Shown here: positions 55,939-64,000 of the stretch, piece by piece | Numbering within the stretch: the stretch's first letter is position 1 | How the letters are laid out: each line of letters begins with the position of its first letter | Source: Prolixibacteraceae bacterium JC049 | Lineage (GTDB): Bacteria > Bacteroidota > Bacteroidia > Bacteroidales > Prolixibacteraceae | Length of the DNA: 64,000 bases | Assembly: GCA_023369685.1 (NCBI GenBank) | Contig: SACZ01000002.1 | Span: 1 to 64,000 of the forward strand | Direction of reading: 5' to 3' | Made by a program: the position numbers and the translations under genes | Notes under the pieces: generated by a model | Database searches by the model: none | What the model was told of the DNA's origin: nothing | What the model saw: only the letters and a program-made list of their open reading frames with translations

Positions 55939-57974
55939 GATTGAATAATTTTTGTTTGATGAATATTTGATATTTTTCTGATATTATAATTCTTTCTGCT
56001 TTCAGAAAATATTTGTTGCTGCAGTTCTTTTGCGGGTTCATATCCCGGATGCACCTCATTGCATTTCAACAACCAATACGATGCTTCGTGCATTTGCCCT
56101 AACTGAATGTAAATATGCGCTAACTCGACATAAGCTCTCAGATACTTCGAGTTTTGCTCAATAACTTGTTGCAAAAGATCAATGGCATACATCGACCGAT
56201 CGGCTTCAAATTCTAATTTGGCCAACTGCACTAATGCTGGCTCGTAATTCGGGTAAATGTTTACACTTTGGTTAAAGCACATTTTTGCTCTATCCGTTAT
56301 TCCCTTTTCCTTATAACATTTGCCCAAAGTTAACCAAACATTTGCATTCCCAGGATCAGCCTTCACTGCTCGTTCAAAATGGGCAATGGCTTTAGAATAT
56401 TGCCCGTCTTTTGCATCTCGATATCCTTTAATGTCCTCTCGGGTTGTTCTCTTCAACACAATACAAATCGGATGCTTATCTACTTCAATGGTGTGTACTG
56501 TATTGCTGGGAGGCCATACTTTATTTTTCAACTGACTAGGCTGAATGTAGCTATTTCCAATAATTGCGTAATCCCAATCTTCTTTCCCGCGTTCGTAATA
56601 ACTAACATACTTGGTTGTTATATTGGAATTATCTCGAAAATCCCAGCCAATCCAGAAATTACTTGCTACGGTTATCTTTTTCGTTTTATTTTTTTCTTTA
56701 ATCCAATCGCACGCAGCACTTACACTATGAAAATAGTAATCGCCCTCATAGTTTCCATATGCATTTTCCCATCCTCCAACAAATTGATTGAAGTACAAAT
56801 ACTGATAAGGATGGCTTCTTGCTGTAAAACTAATGGGGTTAAGCAGTAGCCCAATCAACGCAATACTAACAATTAGCTCGCGAGCCCAATTGGACATTAA
56901 TCTACTCCAGCCAATTCCACATAAAACAGCTATCAAAGGATAAACAAATAACATATGGCGCCACCCTCCATAAACGTTCGAGTGTTTTGCAATAACAAAT
57001 AGCAGTGGAAACACAATCATAAATGAAAGCATCCCAAGAATCACCCGATCGATATTCTTTACTTTGCGCAATAAGCTAGACAAAACAAAAAGTAAAACAC
57101 CCAATAAAACAGCTATTGGAGTAGTGATGGAGATATACTTTATTAAATAATACCAAGGCAGCTGGTCAGACCAATATACTTTCCCTTCAAATACCTGACG
57201 AATTGTTACGGGATAATCGGACATCACCACAAGCGACTTCAATGGATTTACGATAGGATTAATTAAACCGTAAGGCCACAACAGAAGTCCGGCAAAATAA
57301 CCACCAAGTACAACAAGGCCTACATTCACAGCTTGCTTTTTCAGCTCTGAAGGATGTAAAAGCAGCATTACACCAACTGCTAATCCAAAGTATCCGAATA
57401 GTATTAAACCACCTGCGCGAATACTCAAAGTAAAAGCGATGGAGGCAATCAATCCGACAATTACACTGCCTTTCACTTGGGTAAATTCTTTTATATATCG
57501 AATTAAGTAATAGGCAAAAGCCGTACTTCCTAATGCAAATGGAATATCTTTCAGGTTGTTAAACGAATGTCCTAGAAATCGGGGAGCAAATACTAATGCC
57601 AAAACAGTAATTGCAGCTGCATGATAACCACTTAACAGCAATGCAATTAACGATGCAAAAAGTATAATTAACCATCCGGCTGCTGCATTTCCAACATGCC
57701 TCAAGGTCATAATATCATCTATTTGAAATACTCTACTAACAAGTTCCATGAGGTTATCGAAACTTTGCCCGTAGTATTTCAAATTGGTTTTTGGGGTATG
57801 CAATGCACCTTTGTCACTTCCTCCCGAATAGAAGTAATCCATAACCTTTACCGCCTGTTCTTTATGCACCAACTCATCGCCAGATATACCAGCATCAAGA
57901 CTAAGTCGTACCATTAAAAACAATGCAACAGCCAATAAAATCCAATAAATATATTTCCAATGAGAAAATTTCAT
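55935..57974 (-). CDS. GT-C-type membrane glycosyltransferase with C-terminal TPR
   Basis: 679 residues. First membrane helix then D-E motif in GISGDELVHKEQA (Asp33/Glu34), the place where GT-C enzymes (PMT/GT39-like) keep their catalytic acid; ten or so further helices to about 400, with a periplasmic segment about 400-510. Residues about 515-665 are TPR repeats (AIAHFERAVKADPGNANVW, YIQLGQMHEASYW). Likely moves sugar from a lipid carrier to an acceptor on the outer face. Four bases after the GT2 gene and overlapping the small-protein gene by four, so a compact three-gene operon. Confidence 0.82.
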   Translation of the reverse strand: MKFSHWKYIYWILLAVALFLMVRLSLDAGISGDELVHKEQAVKVMDYFYSGGSDKGALHTPKTNLKYYGQSFDNLMELVSRVFQIDDIMTLRHVGNAAAGWLIILFASLIALLLSGYHAAAITVLALVFAPRFLGHSFNNLKDIPFALGSTAFAYYLIRYIKEFTQVKGSVIVGLIASIAFTLSIRAGGLILFGYFGLAVGVMLLLHPSELKKQAVNVGLVVLGGYFAGLLLWPYGLINPIVNPLKSLVVMSDYPVTIRQVFEGKVYWSDQLPWYYLIKYISITTPIAVLLGVLLFVLSSLLRKVKNIDRVILGMLSFMIVFPLLFVIAKHSNVYGGWRHMLFVYPLIAVLCGIGWSRLMSNWARELIVSIALIGLLLNPISFTARSHPYQYLYFNQFVGGWENAYGNYEGDYYFHSVSAACDWIKEKNKTKKITVASNFWIGWDFRDNSNITTKYVSYYERGKEDWDYAIIGNSYIQPSQLKNKVWPPSNTVHTIEVDKHPICIVLKRTTREDIKGYRDAKDGQYSKAIAHFERAVKADPGNANVWLTLGKCYKEKGITDRAKMCFNQSVNIYPNYEPALVQLAKLEFEADRSMYAIDLLQQVIEQNSKYLRAYVELAHIYIQLGQMHEASYWLLKCNEVHPGYEPAKELQQQIFSESRKNYNIRKISNIHQTKIIQS

Positions 57975-57978
57975 CTAT

Positions 57979-58899
57979 CTACTGTTTCTGATGCACTTTA
58001 CGAATAAAATAGTTGGGGCGCTGCTGGGTTTCGCGATAAATACGGAATACATATTCGCCTAAAACCCCTAAAAAGGTCAACTGAATTGATCCAAGAAAGA
58101 AGATACTTGTCATGGTGGAAGACCAACCCAATGGAGCAATTCCTAATGCTTTCGAGAGCAAAATATAAATTCCGGCTCCCATTGAAATACAGATTCCGAT
58201 TATACCCAGATAAAGGCAGAACTTTAACGGAATCTTCGAGAAAGAAAAAACAGCATCGGCAGCTAAACGTATTAAACGACGAACATTCATCTTTGCCTCT
58301 CCTGCAAAACGAGCATCGCGATCATACTCCACTGACACTTGTTTAAATCCAATAAAACTTCGCAAGCCAGGTAAGTAACGAGTGCGTTCTTCCAACGACA
58401 ACAAAGCTTTAAGCGCACTTCTGTTTAGCATCGAAAAATTTCCTGAATTTTCCATTTTCCCTAAACCTGAAGTACTATTAAAAATGGAATGAAATAAGCG
58501 AGTAACCCACTGGCGCTTCAATGATTCTTTTCTTGATGTGCGTTGTGCATTCACCACATCCACATTATCATCCTTTATCTTCAGAAACATTTCCGGAATC
58601 AATTCCGGCGGGTCTTGCAAGTCGCCATCCATCATTGCTACATAGTCGCCTTTGGCCTGCTCCAAACCGGCAGTATAGGCAGCCTGGTGTCCAAAATTAC
58701 GTGACAATTCAACAATCACCAGACGACTGTCTTTTACACTCCACTCAATCATTCTGTCCAAGCTTCCATCATAACTCCCATCATCAACTAAGATCAGTTC
58801 AAAATCCGATCCTGTCGACTCCAATGCATCAACACAACGCTTAACCAGTTCATCAAGCAATGAAATCTCGTTATATATGGGAACTACTAATGAAATCAT
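57979..58899 (-). CDS. GT2 glycosyltransferase, polyprenyl-phosphate type (DPM1/GtrB-like)
   Basis: 306 residues. N-terminal GT-A domain with VVPIYNE, VDDGSYDGS, SRNFGHQAAYTAG and the D-x-D motif MMDGDLQDPPE (Asp91/Asp93), then two C-terminal membrane helices (about 228-250 and 264-286). This is the layout of enzymes that load a sugar on polyprenyl phosphate (GtrB, ArnC, DPM). It would supply the donor to the GT-C enzyme encoded four bases downstream. The start lies only five bases after a -7-like box. Confidence 0.93.
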   Translation of the reverse strand: MISLVVPIYNEISLLDELVKRCVDALESTGSDFELILVDDGSYDGSLDRMIEWSVKDSRLVIVELSRNFGHQAAYTAGLEQAKGDYVAMMDGDLQDPPELIPEMFLKIKDDNVDVVNAQRTSRKESLKRQWVTRLFHSIFNSTSGLGKMENSGNFSMLNRSALKALLSLEERTRYLPGLRSFIGFKQVSVEYDRDARFAGEAKMNVRRLIRLAADAVFSFSKIPLKFCLYLGIIGICISMGAGIYILLSKALGIAPLGWSSTMTSIFFLGSIQLTFLGVLGEYVFRIYRETQQRPNYFIRKVHQKQ

Positions 58900-58903
58900 G
58901 GTA

Positions 58904-58911
58904 CAAAGTTA
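58904..58911 (-). promoter_or_regulatory. -7 box candidate directly before the GT2 start
   Basis: Minus strand TAACTTTG, exact match to TAnnTTTG, four bases before the ATG. A transcript from here would have almost no leader. Confidence 0.35.
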
Positions 58912-58938
58912 AAGAATAGGTGCAAAACACCTATTCTT
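58912..58938 (-). terminator. Perfect 11-bp hairpin after the oxidoreductase gene
   Basis: 58912-58922 pairs with 58928-58938 without mismatch, loop of five (TTTTG on the minus strand). The downstream T content is weak, so it may end the sugar-cluster transcript or only stabilise it. Confidence 0.55.
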
Positions 58939-58951
58939 ATGAAAATATCAA

Positions 58952-60085
58952 TTAAAGACTTTTCCAGCAATTGCCTTCTTTGTTCGAAGCAACTACTGTA
59001 TGTATAAATCGCATTCCTCTAACGCCATCTTTCACTGTTGGGAATTGACCATCAACGATCTCTTCGCCACGAATAGCCATAGCAGCACCTTTATAAAGGT
59101 TACCAAATGCTTCGTAAATACCTTCTGGGTGACCCGCTGGCATTACATGACTCTCTTCAGCAAAAGTTGAGTTATACGCATGAGCTGGTTTGTAAACCTT
59201 AGTAGGTTCCGAATCGCTAATCACATATAGGTAGTTAGGATCTTCCTGACTCCATTTCAAACTAGCTTTTGATCCGTAAACCGCAATGGTTAAGTTATTT
59301 TCCTCTCCGGCACAAACCTGACTTGCACGAACAATTCCCTTCAACTTATCGTCGAAACGAAGTAGAACTGTTCCATCCAAATCCAATACTACATCTTCTT
59401 TTACAGTACTTAGATCGGCTAAGATTTCTTTTACTTCCAATCCTGTTGTATACTCAATCAGGTTAAAAGCATGTACACCAATATCTCCCATACAACTACT
59501 GATTCCAGCATGCTTAGGATCTAAACGCCAAATACCAGTAATACGAGAATCAGCACCATGAATGATTGAGTTGATCCATCCCTGGTAATACTGAGCATCT
59601 ACACGTTGAATTGTTCCCAGCTCACCACTTTTGATCAATTCACGCATCTGGCGAATCATCGGATATCCGGTATAAGTATGAGTCAAACAGAAAACAACAT
59701 TCTTCTCATCCACCAATCTTTCCAGGTCTTCTGCCTCTTCAATGGTAGTTGTCATTGGTTTTTCACACACTACGTGGAATCCGTTCTCAATTAACTTCTT
59801 CGCAAATTGGTAGTGCAAAAAGTTAGGAGTAACAATTGAAACCACCTCGATACGCTCTTCTGCCGGCAATGCAAGTTCACCTGCAATAAAGTCATCGATA
59901 GTTGCATAGCAACGACTCAAATCCAAATCCTCTTTAGTGGCAAATTCCTTTGCTCTTTCGAAATCTACATCGAAAACACCACCTACCAATGTATAATCGT
60001 TAGTAATTCGGGATGCACGACGGTGTGCGTCGCCAATAAAAGCGCCAATACCGCCTCCCATCATACCTAATTTTAATTTCTTCAT
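58952..60085 (-). CDS. Gfo/Idh/MocA-family oxidoreductase
   Basis: 377 residues. N-terminal Rossmann fold (LGMMGGGIGAFIGDAHRRA), the conserved CEKPMTT (Lys), and catalytic region GDIGVHAFNLIEYTTG with Asp and His. NAD(P)-dependent oxidation or reduction of a sugar. With the neighbouring isomerase-like proteins and DUF1080 protein it fits a pathway that oxidises sugars or glycosides at C3. No signal peptide, so cytoplasmic. Last gene in the cluster; 78 bases after the MFS gene. Confidence 0.92.
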   Translation of the reverse strand: MKKLKLGMMGGGIGAFIGDAHRRASRITNDYTLVGGVFDVDFERAKEFATKEDLDLSRCYATIDDFIAGELALPAEERIEVVSIVTPNFLHYQFAKKLIENGFHVVCEKPMTTTIEEAEDLERLVDEKNVVFCLTHTYTGYPMIRQMRELIKSGELGTIQRVDAQYYQGWINSIIHGADSRITGIWRLDPKHAGISSCMGDIGVHAFNLIEYTTGLEVKEILADLSTVKEDVVLDLDGTVLLRFDDKLKGIVRASQVCAGEENNLTIAVYGSKASLKWSQEDPNYLYVISDSEPTKVYKPAHAYNSTFAEESHVMPAGHPEGIYEAFGNLYKGAAMAIRGEEIVDGQFPTVKDGVRGMRFIHTVVASNKEGNCWKSL

Positions 60086-60111
60086 CTGTTCGAAATTTTT
60101 AGTTGCTTAAT

Positions 60112-60144
60112 AAGCAGCGAAAGACTTTTGGTCTCTCACTGCTT
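60112..60144 (-). other. Intercistronic hairpin between MFS and oxidoreductase genes
   Basis: 60112-60125 pairs with 60131-60144 over 14 positions. The two imperfect positions are both G.U on the minus strand, i.e. in the operon transcript. No T run follows. Confidence 0.5.
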
Positions 60145-60163
60145 AACACACTTCATCAATTGC

Positions 60164-61339
60164 TTAATTTAGCTCAACGACCTTTTTAGAACGATACTTC
60201 ACAAATAAGAAGATAAAAAGGACAGCTAAAATTGCTGGCAGAATAGCCATATATCTTAATGTTTCAGTTCCCTGACTTCCTGTGTCCATGAAAACACCCA
60301 TAACAGGAAGAACAATCGATACTGAGAACATACCTAAACCACCCATTACAGACATTCCAAGTGCTCCACTTTCTGGGATATATTCTGCAACAAAACCAAT
60401 CATTGTTGGCCAGAAGAAACATACTCCGGCTGCAAATACAATTGCTGCAAAATAAACAGTGATTCCTGTAGCAAAGCTTAGCCAAATCAATCCGAAAAAT
60501 GCTAAAACAGCAGAAGCTAACAACAATCCTGACGAGCTTAGTTTATGCACTACAGGTCCGGCAAAAGCTCTACCTACAGCCATCAATCCAGTTGTTAATG
60601 CTAATACTAACATTGGTTGAGCATTTGCATCGGCCAACAACGAAGTAATTCGTTGCTGAGTAGCCAACTCTGTTGAAGCTGTCAGCAACATACAGATACC
60701 CATGAAAATAAAGATTGGAGTTCCCAATGCTTTCCACATGTTTGCAGTTGAAATACCTGAAGCAACACGCTCGGTTTTTGGGAATTCGGCTTTAATTAAC
60801 ATGAAACCGTAAATAGCAAGAGGGATGTACAGTACAGCTACAAAAGCCTGCCAGTTCAAGTCAATCACATCGATTAACAAATAAGCCAAAATACTACCAA
60901 TAACAATTCCGCCCGGGAACCATACGTGGAATCGGTTTAGCATTTTAGTTTTTGCTTTAGGGAAAATTGTAGCTACCAATGGATTACATGCCGCTTCAAC
61001 TGCTCCGTTTCCAATACCGAAAGCTAAAGTAGAAGCAAACAATGGCCATAGTCCATTAGAGAAAATTGTTCCTGTAATTCCAATTAAATGGCAGAAGAAA
61101 GCGATCCAAAGTACACGCTTCATCCCCCATAAGTCCACCAATGGACCCAGAATTATCATTGCAAGTGTAAAGCCATAGAAAGCTGGACCAAATGCAATTC
61201 CAATATCAGTTTTACTCAATGCGAAATCCGATATAAAGACCGGTTCAATTCGAGCTCTCAGTGCAAAACTCATCGATGTTACGATAAGCGATACACAGCT
61301 TAAAATAAAGAGCTTCTTCGAGTTAATCGTTTTTTCCAT
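60164..61339 (-). CDS. MFS transporter, sugar-related
   Basis: 391 residues, twelve predicted membrane helices. Motif-A-like LGPLVDLWGMKRVLW between helices 2 and 3, and GNGAVEAACNPLVATIFPKAKTK between helices 4 and 5. The helix-4/5 acidic residue and NPL pattern resemble fucose/glucose-permease-like MFS proteins. Expected to import the sugar acted on by the neighbours. Starts 41 bases after the isomerase-like gene stop. Confidence 0.9.
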   Translation of the reverse strand: MEKTINSKKLFILSCVSLIVTSMSFALRARIEPVFISDFALSKTDIGIAFGPAFYGFTLAMIILGPLVDLWGMKRVLWIAFFCHLIGITGTIFSNGLWPLFASTLAFGIGNGAVEAACNPLVATIFPKAKTKMLNRFHVWFPGGIVIGSILAYLLIDVIDLNWQAFVAVLYIPLAIYGFMLIKAEFPKTERVASGISTANMWKALGTPIFIFMGICMLLTASTELATQQRITSLLADANAQPMLVLALTTGLMAVGRAFAGPVVHKLSSSGLLLASAVLAFFGLIWLSFATGITVYFAAIVFAAGVCFFWPTMIGFVAEYIPESGALGMSVMGGLGMFSVSIVLPVMGVFMDTGSQGTETLRYMAILPAILAVLFIFLFVKYRSKKVVELN

Positions 61340-61380
61340 TTATACTGGTTTTATGAGCTTAATTTATGCTCTTGGTTAGT

Positions 61381-62379
61381 TTATTGGTTTTCTTTATCAA
61401 ATGCCGAGTCAAATGCAATATTCGACATTGGGAAATCAACTTTTTTAACAAAAGCACAAGCTTCTGTTGCACCAAATTCTCTATCCATAGCACCATCTTC
61501 CCACTCTACAGAAAGTGGTCCGTCATATTTAATATGATTCAATGCACGAATAATAGCTTCGAAATCTACTTTTCCGCGTCCTAAGCTGCGGAAGTCCCAG
61601 AAACGACGACAATCACCAAAGTTGGTATGTCCACCAAATACACCTGCTTCTGTTGGAGTATCCGACCAATAAACATCTTTCATGTGAACATGGAAAATTT
61701 TATCGGCAAAACGATGAATAAACTTCACATAATCTACTCCCTGGTATCCCAAGTGACTTGGGTCGAAATTAAATCCGAAAGCAGGATGGTTATTTATAGC
61801 TTCCAATGCTTTTTCAGTAGAAGCAATATCGAATGCGATTTCTGTTGGGTGTACTTCCAATGCAAACTTCACCCCTAGTTTCTGAAATTCATCCAGAATA
61901 GGCTTCCAACGATTAGCAAAATCGGCAAAACCATTCTCAATCATCTCTGGTGTTACCGGAGGGAATGAATACAGTAAGTGCCAAATTGGGCTACCAGTGA
62001 AACCATTCACTACATCTACACCCAACATTTTTGCGGCACGAGCAGTAGCAATCATCTCTTCAGCAGCACGCTGACGAACTCCTTCTGGCTCTCCATCGCC
62101 CCAAATATGTGGAGGAAGAATACTTTTGTGACGCTCATCAATCAAGTCACAAACAGCTTGTCCAACTAGGTGGTTAGAAATTGCAAACACTTTAAGACCA
62201 TACTTTTCGAGTGTCTCTAATTTAGCTTTACAATAAGCCTCATCAGCTTTGTCCACTTCGAAATGGTCGCCCCAGCACGCCAACTCTAATCCATCGTATC
62301 CGAACTCTTTGGCCTTTTGACACAAAGTTTCGAATGGTAAATCGGCCCATTGGCCGGTAAATAAAGTAACTGGTCGCAT
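61381..62379 (-). CDS. Sugar phosphate isomerase/epimerase-like TIM barrel (cytoplasmic)
   Basis: 332 residues, AP-endonuclease-2-type TIM barrel. Metal ligands read as Glu in [13 protein letters not shown], Asp in [12 protein letters not shown], His in IFHVHMKD and Glu in LSVEWEDG. No signal peptide. The family includes keto-sugar epimerases and, in C3-oxidation loci, enzymes acting on 3-keto sugars. Its neighbours make the latter plausible; the actual substrate is not determined. Confidence 0.9.
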   Translation of the reverse strand: MRPVTLFTGQWADLPFETLCQKAKEFGYDGLELACWGDHFEVDKADEAYCKAKLETLEKYGLKVFAISNHLVGQAVCDLIDERHKSILPPHIWGDGEPEGVRQRAAEEMIATARAAKMLGVDVVNGFTGSPIWHLLYSFPPVTPEMIENGFADFANRWKPILDEFQKLGVKFALEVHPTEIAFDIASTEKALEAINNHPAFGFNFDPSHLGYQGVDYVKFIHRFADKIFHVHMKDVYWSDTPTEAGVFGGHTNFGDCRRFWDFRSLGRGKVDFEAIIRALNHIKYDGPLSVEWEDGAMDREFGATEACAFVKKVDFPMSNIAFDSAFDKENQ

Positions 62380-62413
62380 ATTAGATAGTTTTATTGATAG
62401 TTAATACAATGAT

Positions 62414-62448
62414 ATCGGATGCCGCACAATAAGTTTCAGGCACCCGAT
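62414..62448 (-). other. Intercistronic hairpin between the two isomerase-like genes
   Basis: 62414-62423 pairs with 62439-62448 over ten positions; the imperfect one is G.U on the minus strand. No T run, so probably not a terminator. Confidence 0.5.
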
Positions 62449-62479
62449 TTCTTCAAAACTAGATTGACTTATGTTGAAA

Positions 62480-63325
62480 TCAATTCATTTCAGCAACTAC
62501 TCTATTGAAATACTCTACCGATTGCTTAATGTCTGGTAGAGGATTTTCTCTGTTGTATTCGTACTCGATGGTAAACACTCCTTTAAAATCAATCGACTCT
62601 AACTTAATTAGTGTCTTTTTGATGTTGTGCTTCCCAGTTCCAAAAGGAACAGTATGCGCCTTCAGATTATCAAACTCATTCATATCTTTAAAATGCAGGC
62701 TGATAATCTTTCCCTTCATTTTTTCATAACCATCAATAGGATCGATAGCTGAACGCATCCAGTGTCCGTTATCACAACATGCACCAATACGCTTACTTCT
62801 TCCTTTCAACGATTTCAATACGATATCTGGATGCCAGTAACGTGTTGCTTTTGGGTGATTATGAATGGCTAAGTTCACTTTGTATTTATTCGCCAATTCA
62901 TCTACCAACTGCATGTCTTCGAATTTTGGCTCAGAAGTAATGGTTTCAATTCCCATTGCTTTAGCAAATTGGAAAAGTTTCACCCAATCTTCTTTTTTAT
63001 TACAAGTGGCAACACCATAGTTCACCAACTTAATCTTCTTCTGCTTCAACAACTTTTTAAGCTGCTTCTGAGTTGCTTTAGACATATTGAAGTGAGTTGT
63101 ACCTTCAATGCCTCCCCCAATTTTCTGGCCAGGATACATTTCTAAGTACTTAACACCTGCTTCATTCATCTGATCTAAAGCCTCGGTCAATGTAAATCGA
63201 TTAAACGACCAAGCTTGAATAGCCAAACGCCAACCTTTTTTTTCGGCAGCATTCTTCTTACTTCCATTTCCTGCCATAGCAGTAATTGAAAGCAATACCA
63301 TTAATGATAAGAGAATCTTCTTCAT
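62480..63325 (-). CDS. Exported isomerase/epimerase-like TIM barrel
   Basis: 281 residues. Signal peptide 1-18 (SITAMA). TIM barrel with ligands Glu in IETITSEPKF, His in LAIHNHPKA, the CCDNGHW segment, His in IISLHFKDMNE and Glu in FTIEYEYN. Exported members of this family in Bacteroidota sugar clusters act outside the cytoplasm, several on 3-keto-glycosides. Follows the DUF1080 gene by 26 bases. Confidence 0.9.
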   Translation of the reverse strand: MKKILLSLMVLLSITAMAGNGSKKNAAEKKGWRLAIQAWSFNRFTLTEALDQMNEAGVKYLEMYPGQKIGGGIEGTTHFNMSKATQKQLKKLLKQKKIKLVNYGVATCNKKEDWVKLFQFAKAMGIETITSEPKFEDMQLVDELANKYKVNLAIHNHPKATRYWHPDIVLKSLKGRSKRIGACCDNGHWMRSAIDPIDGYEKMKGKIISLHFKDMNEFDNLKAHTVPFGTGKHNIKKTLIKLESIDFKGVFTIEYEYNRENPLPDIKQSVEYFNRVVAEMN

Positions 63326-63351
63326 TGGTTTTCGATTTAAAGTCTTTTACT

Positions 63352-64000
63352 TTAATCTAAGTTTAGCTCACGTACCCAGATATTTCGGAATGAAACAGGG
63401 TTTCCGTGATCTTGTAATTTAATTGGAAGTTTATCCGCATGGTATTTATACTCTGGCTTACCAATGTATAATGTTGGTCCTTTTAGCTCCACGTGGTTTT
63501 GAACAAGAACTCCGTTGTGGATTACAGTGATATAAGCAGGAGATTTCAATGTTTTATCTTCATTGAAACGAGGTGCCTGGAAGATGATGTCATAGGCTTG
63601 CCATTTTCCGGGTTTCTTACAAGCATTTGCTAATGGAACAAATTGCTTATAAACACTTGAAGCCTGACCGTTTGAGTAAGTTTTGTTATTGTATGAATCC
63701 AAAATTTGAACTTCATACAAACCACCCATAAAGAATACACCACTGTTTCCTCGTCCTTGACCTTCGCCAACAACTTTACGTGGAGCTCTCCATTCGATAT
63801 GCAACTGAACATCGCCAAAACCTTGTTTGGTGCGAATGTATCCAGTTCCTTTCTTCACAGTCAAAGCTCTTTTCGCTTTCCACTTTAACGCATCTCCATT
63901 ATCGTGCTCCCACTTGGCAGCATCTTTTCTTCCACCATAAAGCATTACGGCATCCGAAGGAGCATTTGTACGCTTTCCTGGAGTTACAACTTCTGGTACA
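63352..64000 (-). CDS. DUF1080 (3-keto-disaccharide hydrolase-like) protein, 5' end beyond window
   Basis: The frame stays open to the right edge: codons upstream of an internal Met at 63945 read VPEVVTPGKRTNAPSDAV, a typical lead-in to DUF1080. The visible 215 residues form a concanavalin-like sandwich with YIRTKQGFGDVQLHIEWR, GNSGVFFMGGLYEVQILDS and the C-terminal IKLQDHGNPVSFRNIWVREL. The family includes enzymes that cleave 3-keto-glycosides. The signal peptide, if any, is outside. First visible gene of the sugar cluster. Confidence 0.88.
   Translation of the reverse strand, partial: VPEVVTPGKRTNAPSDAVMLYGGRKDAAKWEHDNGDALKWKAKRALTVKKGTGYIRTKQGFGDVQLHIEWRAPRKVVGEGQGRGNSGVFFMGGLYEVQILDSYNNKTYSNGQASSVYKQFVPLANACKKPGKWQAYDIIFQAPRFNEDKTLKSPAYITVIHNGVLVQNHVELKGPTLYIGKPEYKYHADKLPIKLQDHGNPVSFRNIWVRELNLD

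Overview
The window reads as chromosomal DNA of an AT-rich, probably marine, member of the Bacteroidota (Bacteroidales/Marinilabiliales-like). Evidence: a SusC/SusD pair, a type IX secretion plug protein, GldB, a PorT-like barrel, a MurF-alanine racemase fusion, a LytTR two-component pair with a periplasmic propeller sensor, a six-gene Na+-translocating NADH:quinone reductase operon, weak Shine-Dalgarno sites, and several upstream matches to the Bacteroidota -7 box TAnnTTTG. I found no rRNA, tRNA, CRISPR array, transposase or phage gene. Genus-level placement is inference.

Layout. 1-9703 (minus) is the 5' part of one giant secreted surface protein of at least 3,234 residues: signal peptide, parallel beta-helix, three Trp-Gly-rich modules, Ig-like domains, then an exact 264-bp (88-residue) tandem array running off the left edge. 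10.3-15.2 kb holds a lipoprotein, an HU protein and a LytTR regulator with its propeller histidine kinase. 15.4-21.3 kb is nqrABCDEF with a promoter candidate and a terminator. 21.5-27.6 kb has the T9SS plug protein converging on a susCD pair. 28-41.3 kb is mostly housekeeping: HAD phosphatase, rsmI, tdk, murF-alr, a Crp/Fnr regulator, nadE, a PorT-like barrel, gldB, pfkA, a nitrilase-family amidase and 5-formyl-THF cyclo-ligase. 41.3-46 kb has an S9 peptidase and a membrane PAS histidine kinase.

46-54 kb contains pruA, an FtsB/DivIC-like gene, yqgE, a tight four-gene run (holA, rhomboid, gmhB-like, class IV aminotransferase-like), a stand-alone HsdR-N nuclease domain and argH. 54-58.9 kb has a lipase-like lipoprotein and a compact glycan operon (GT2, GT-C/TPR membrane protein, small tailed membrane protein). 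58.9-64 kb is a sugar cluster (Gfo/Idh/MocA oxidoreductase, MFS transporter, two TIM-barrel isomerase-like proteins, DUF1080 protein cut by the right edge) resembling loci that act on glycosides through 3-keto intermediates.

How they fit: the Nqr complex provides a sodium motive force; SusCD, the surface protein, secretion/gliding components and the terminal sugar cluster suggest a surface-active polysaccharide degrader. No single gene set is clearly a new system. The items most worth a second look are a plus-strand small-RNA candidate near 28.9 kb, a sigma-54-like site at 27.7 kb facing a gene-free strand, the GT2/GT-C-TPR/small-protein operon, the repeat protein, and a class IV aminotransferase homologue lacking its PLP lysine.
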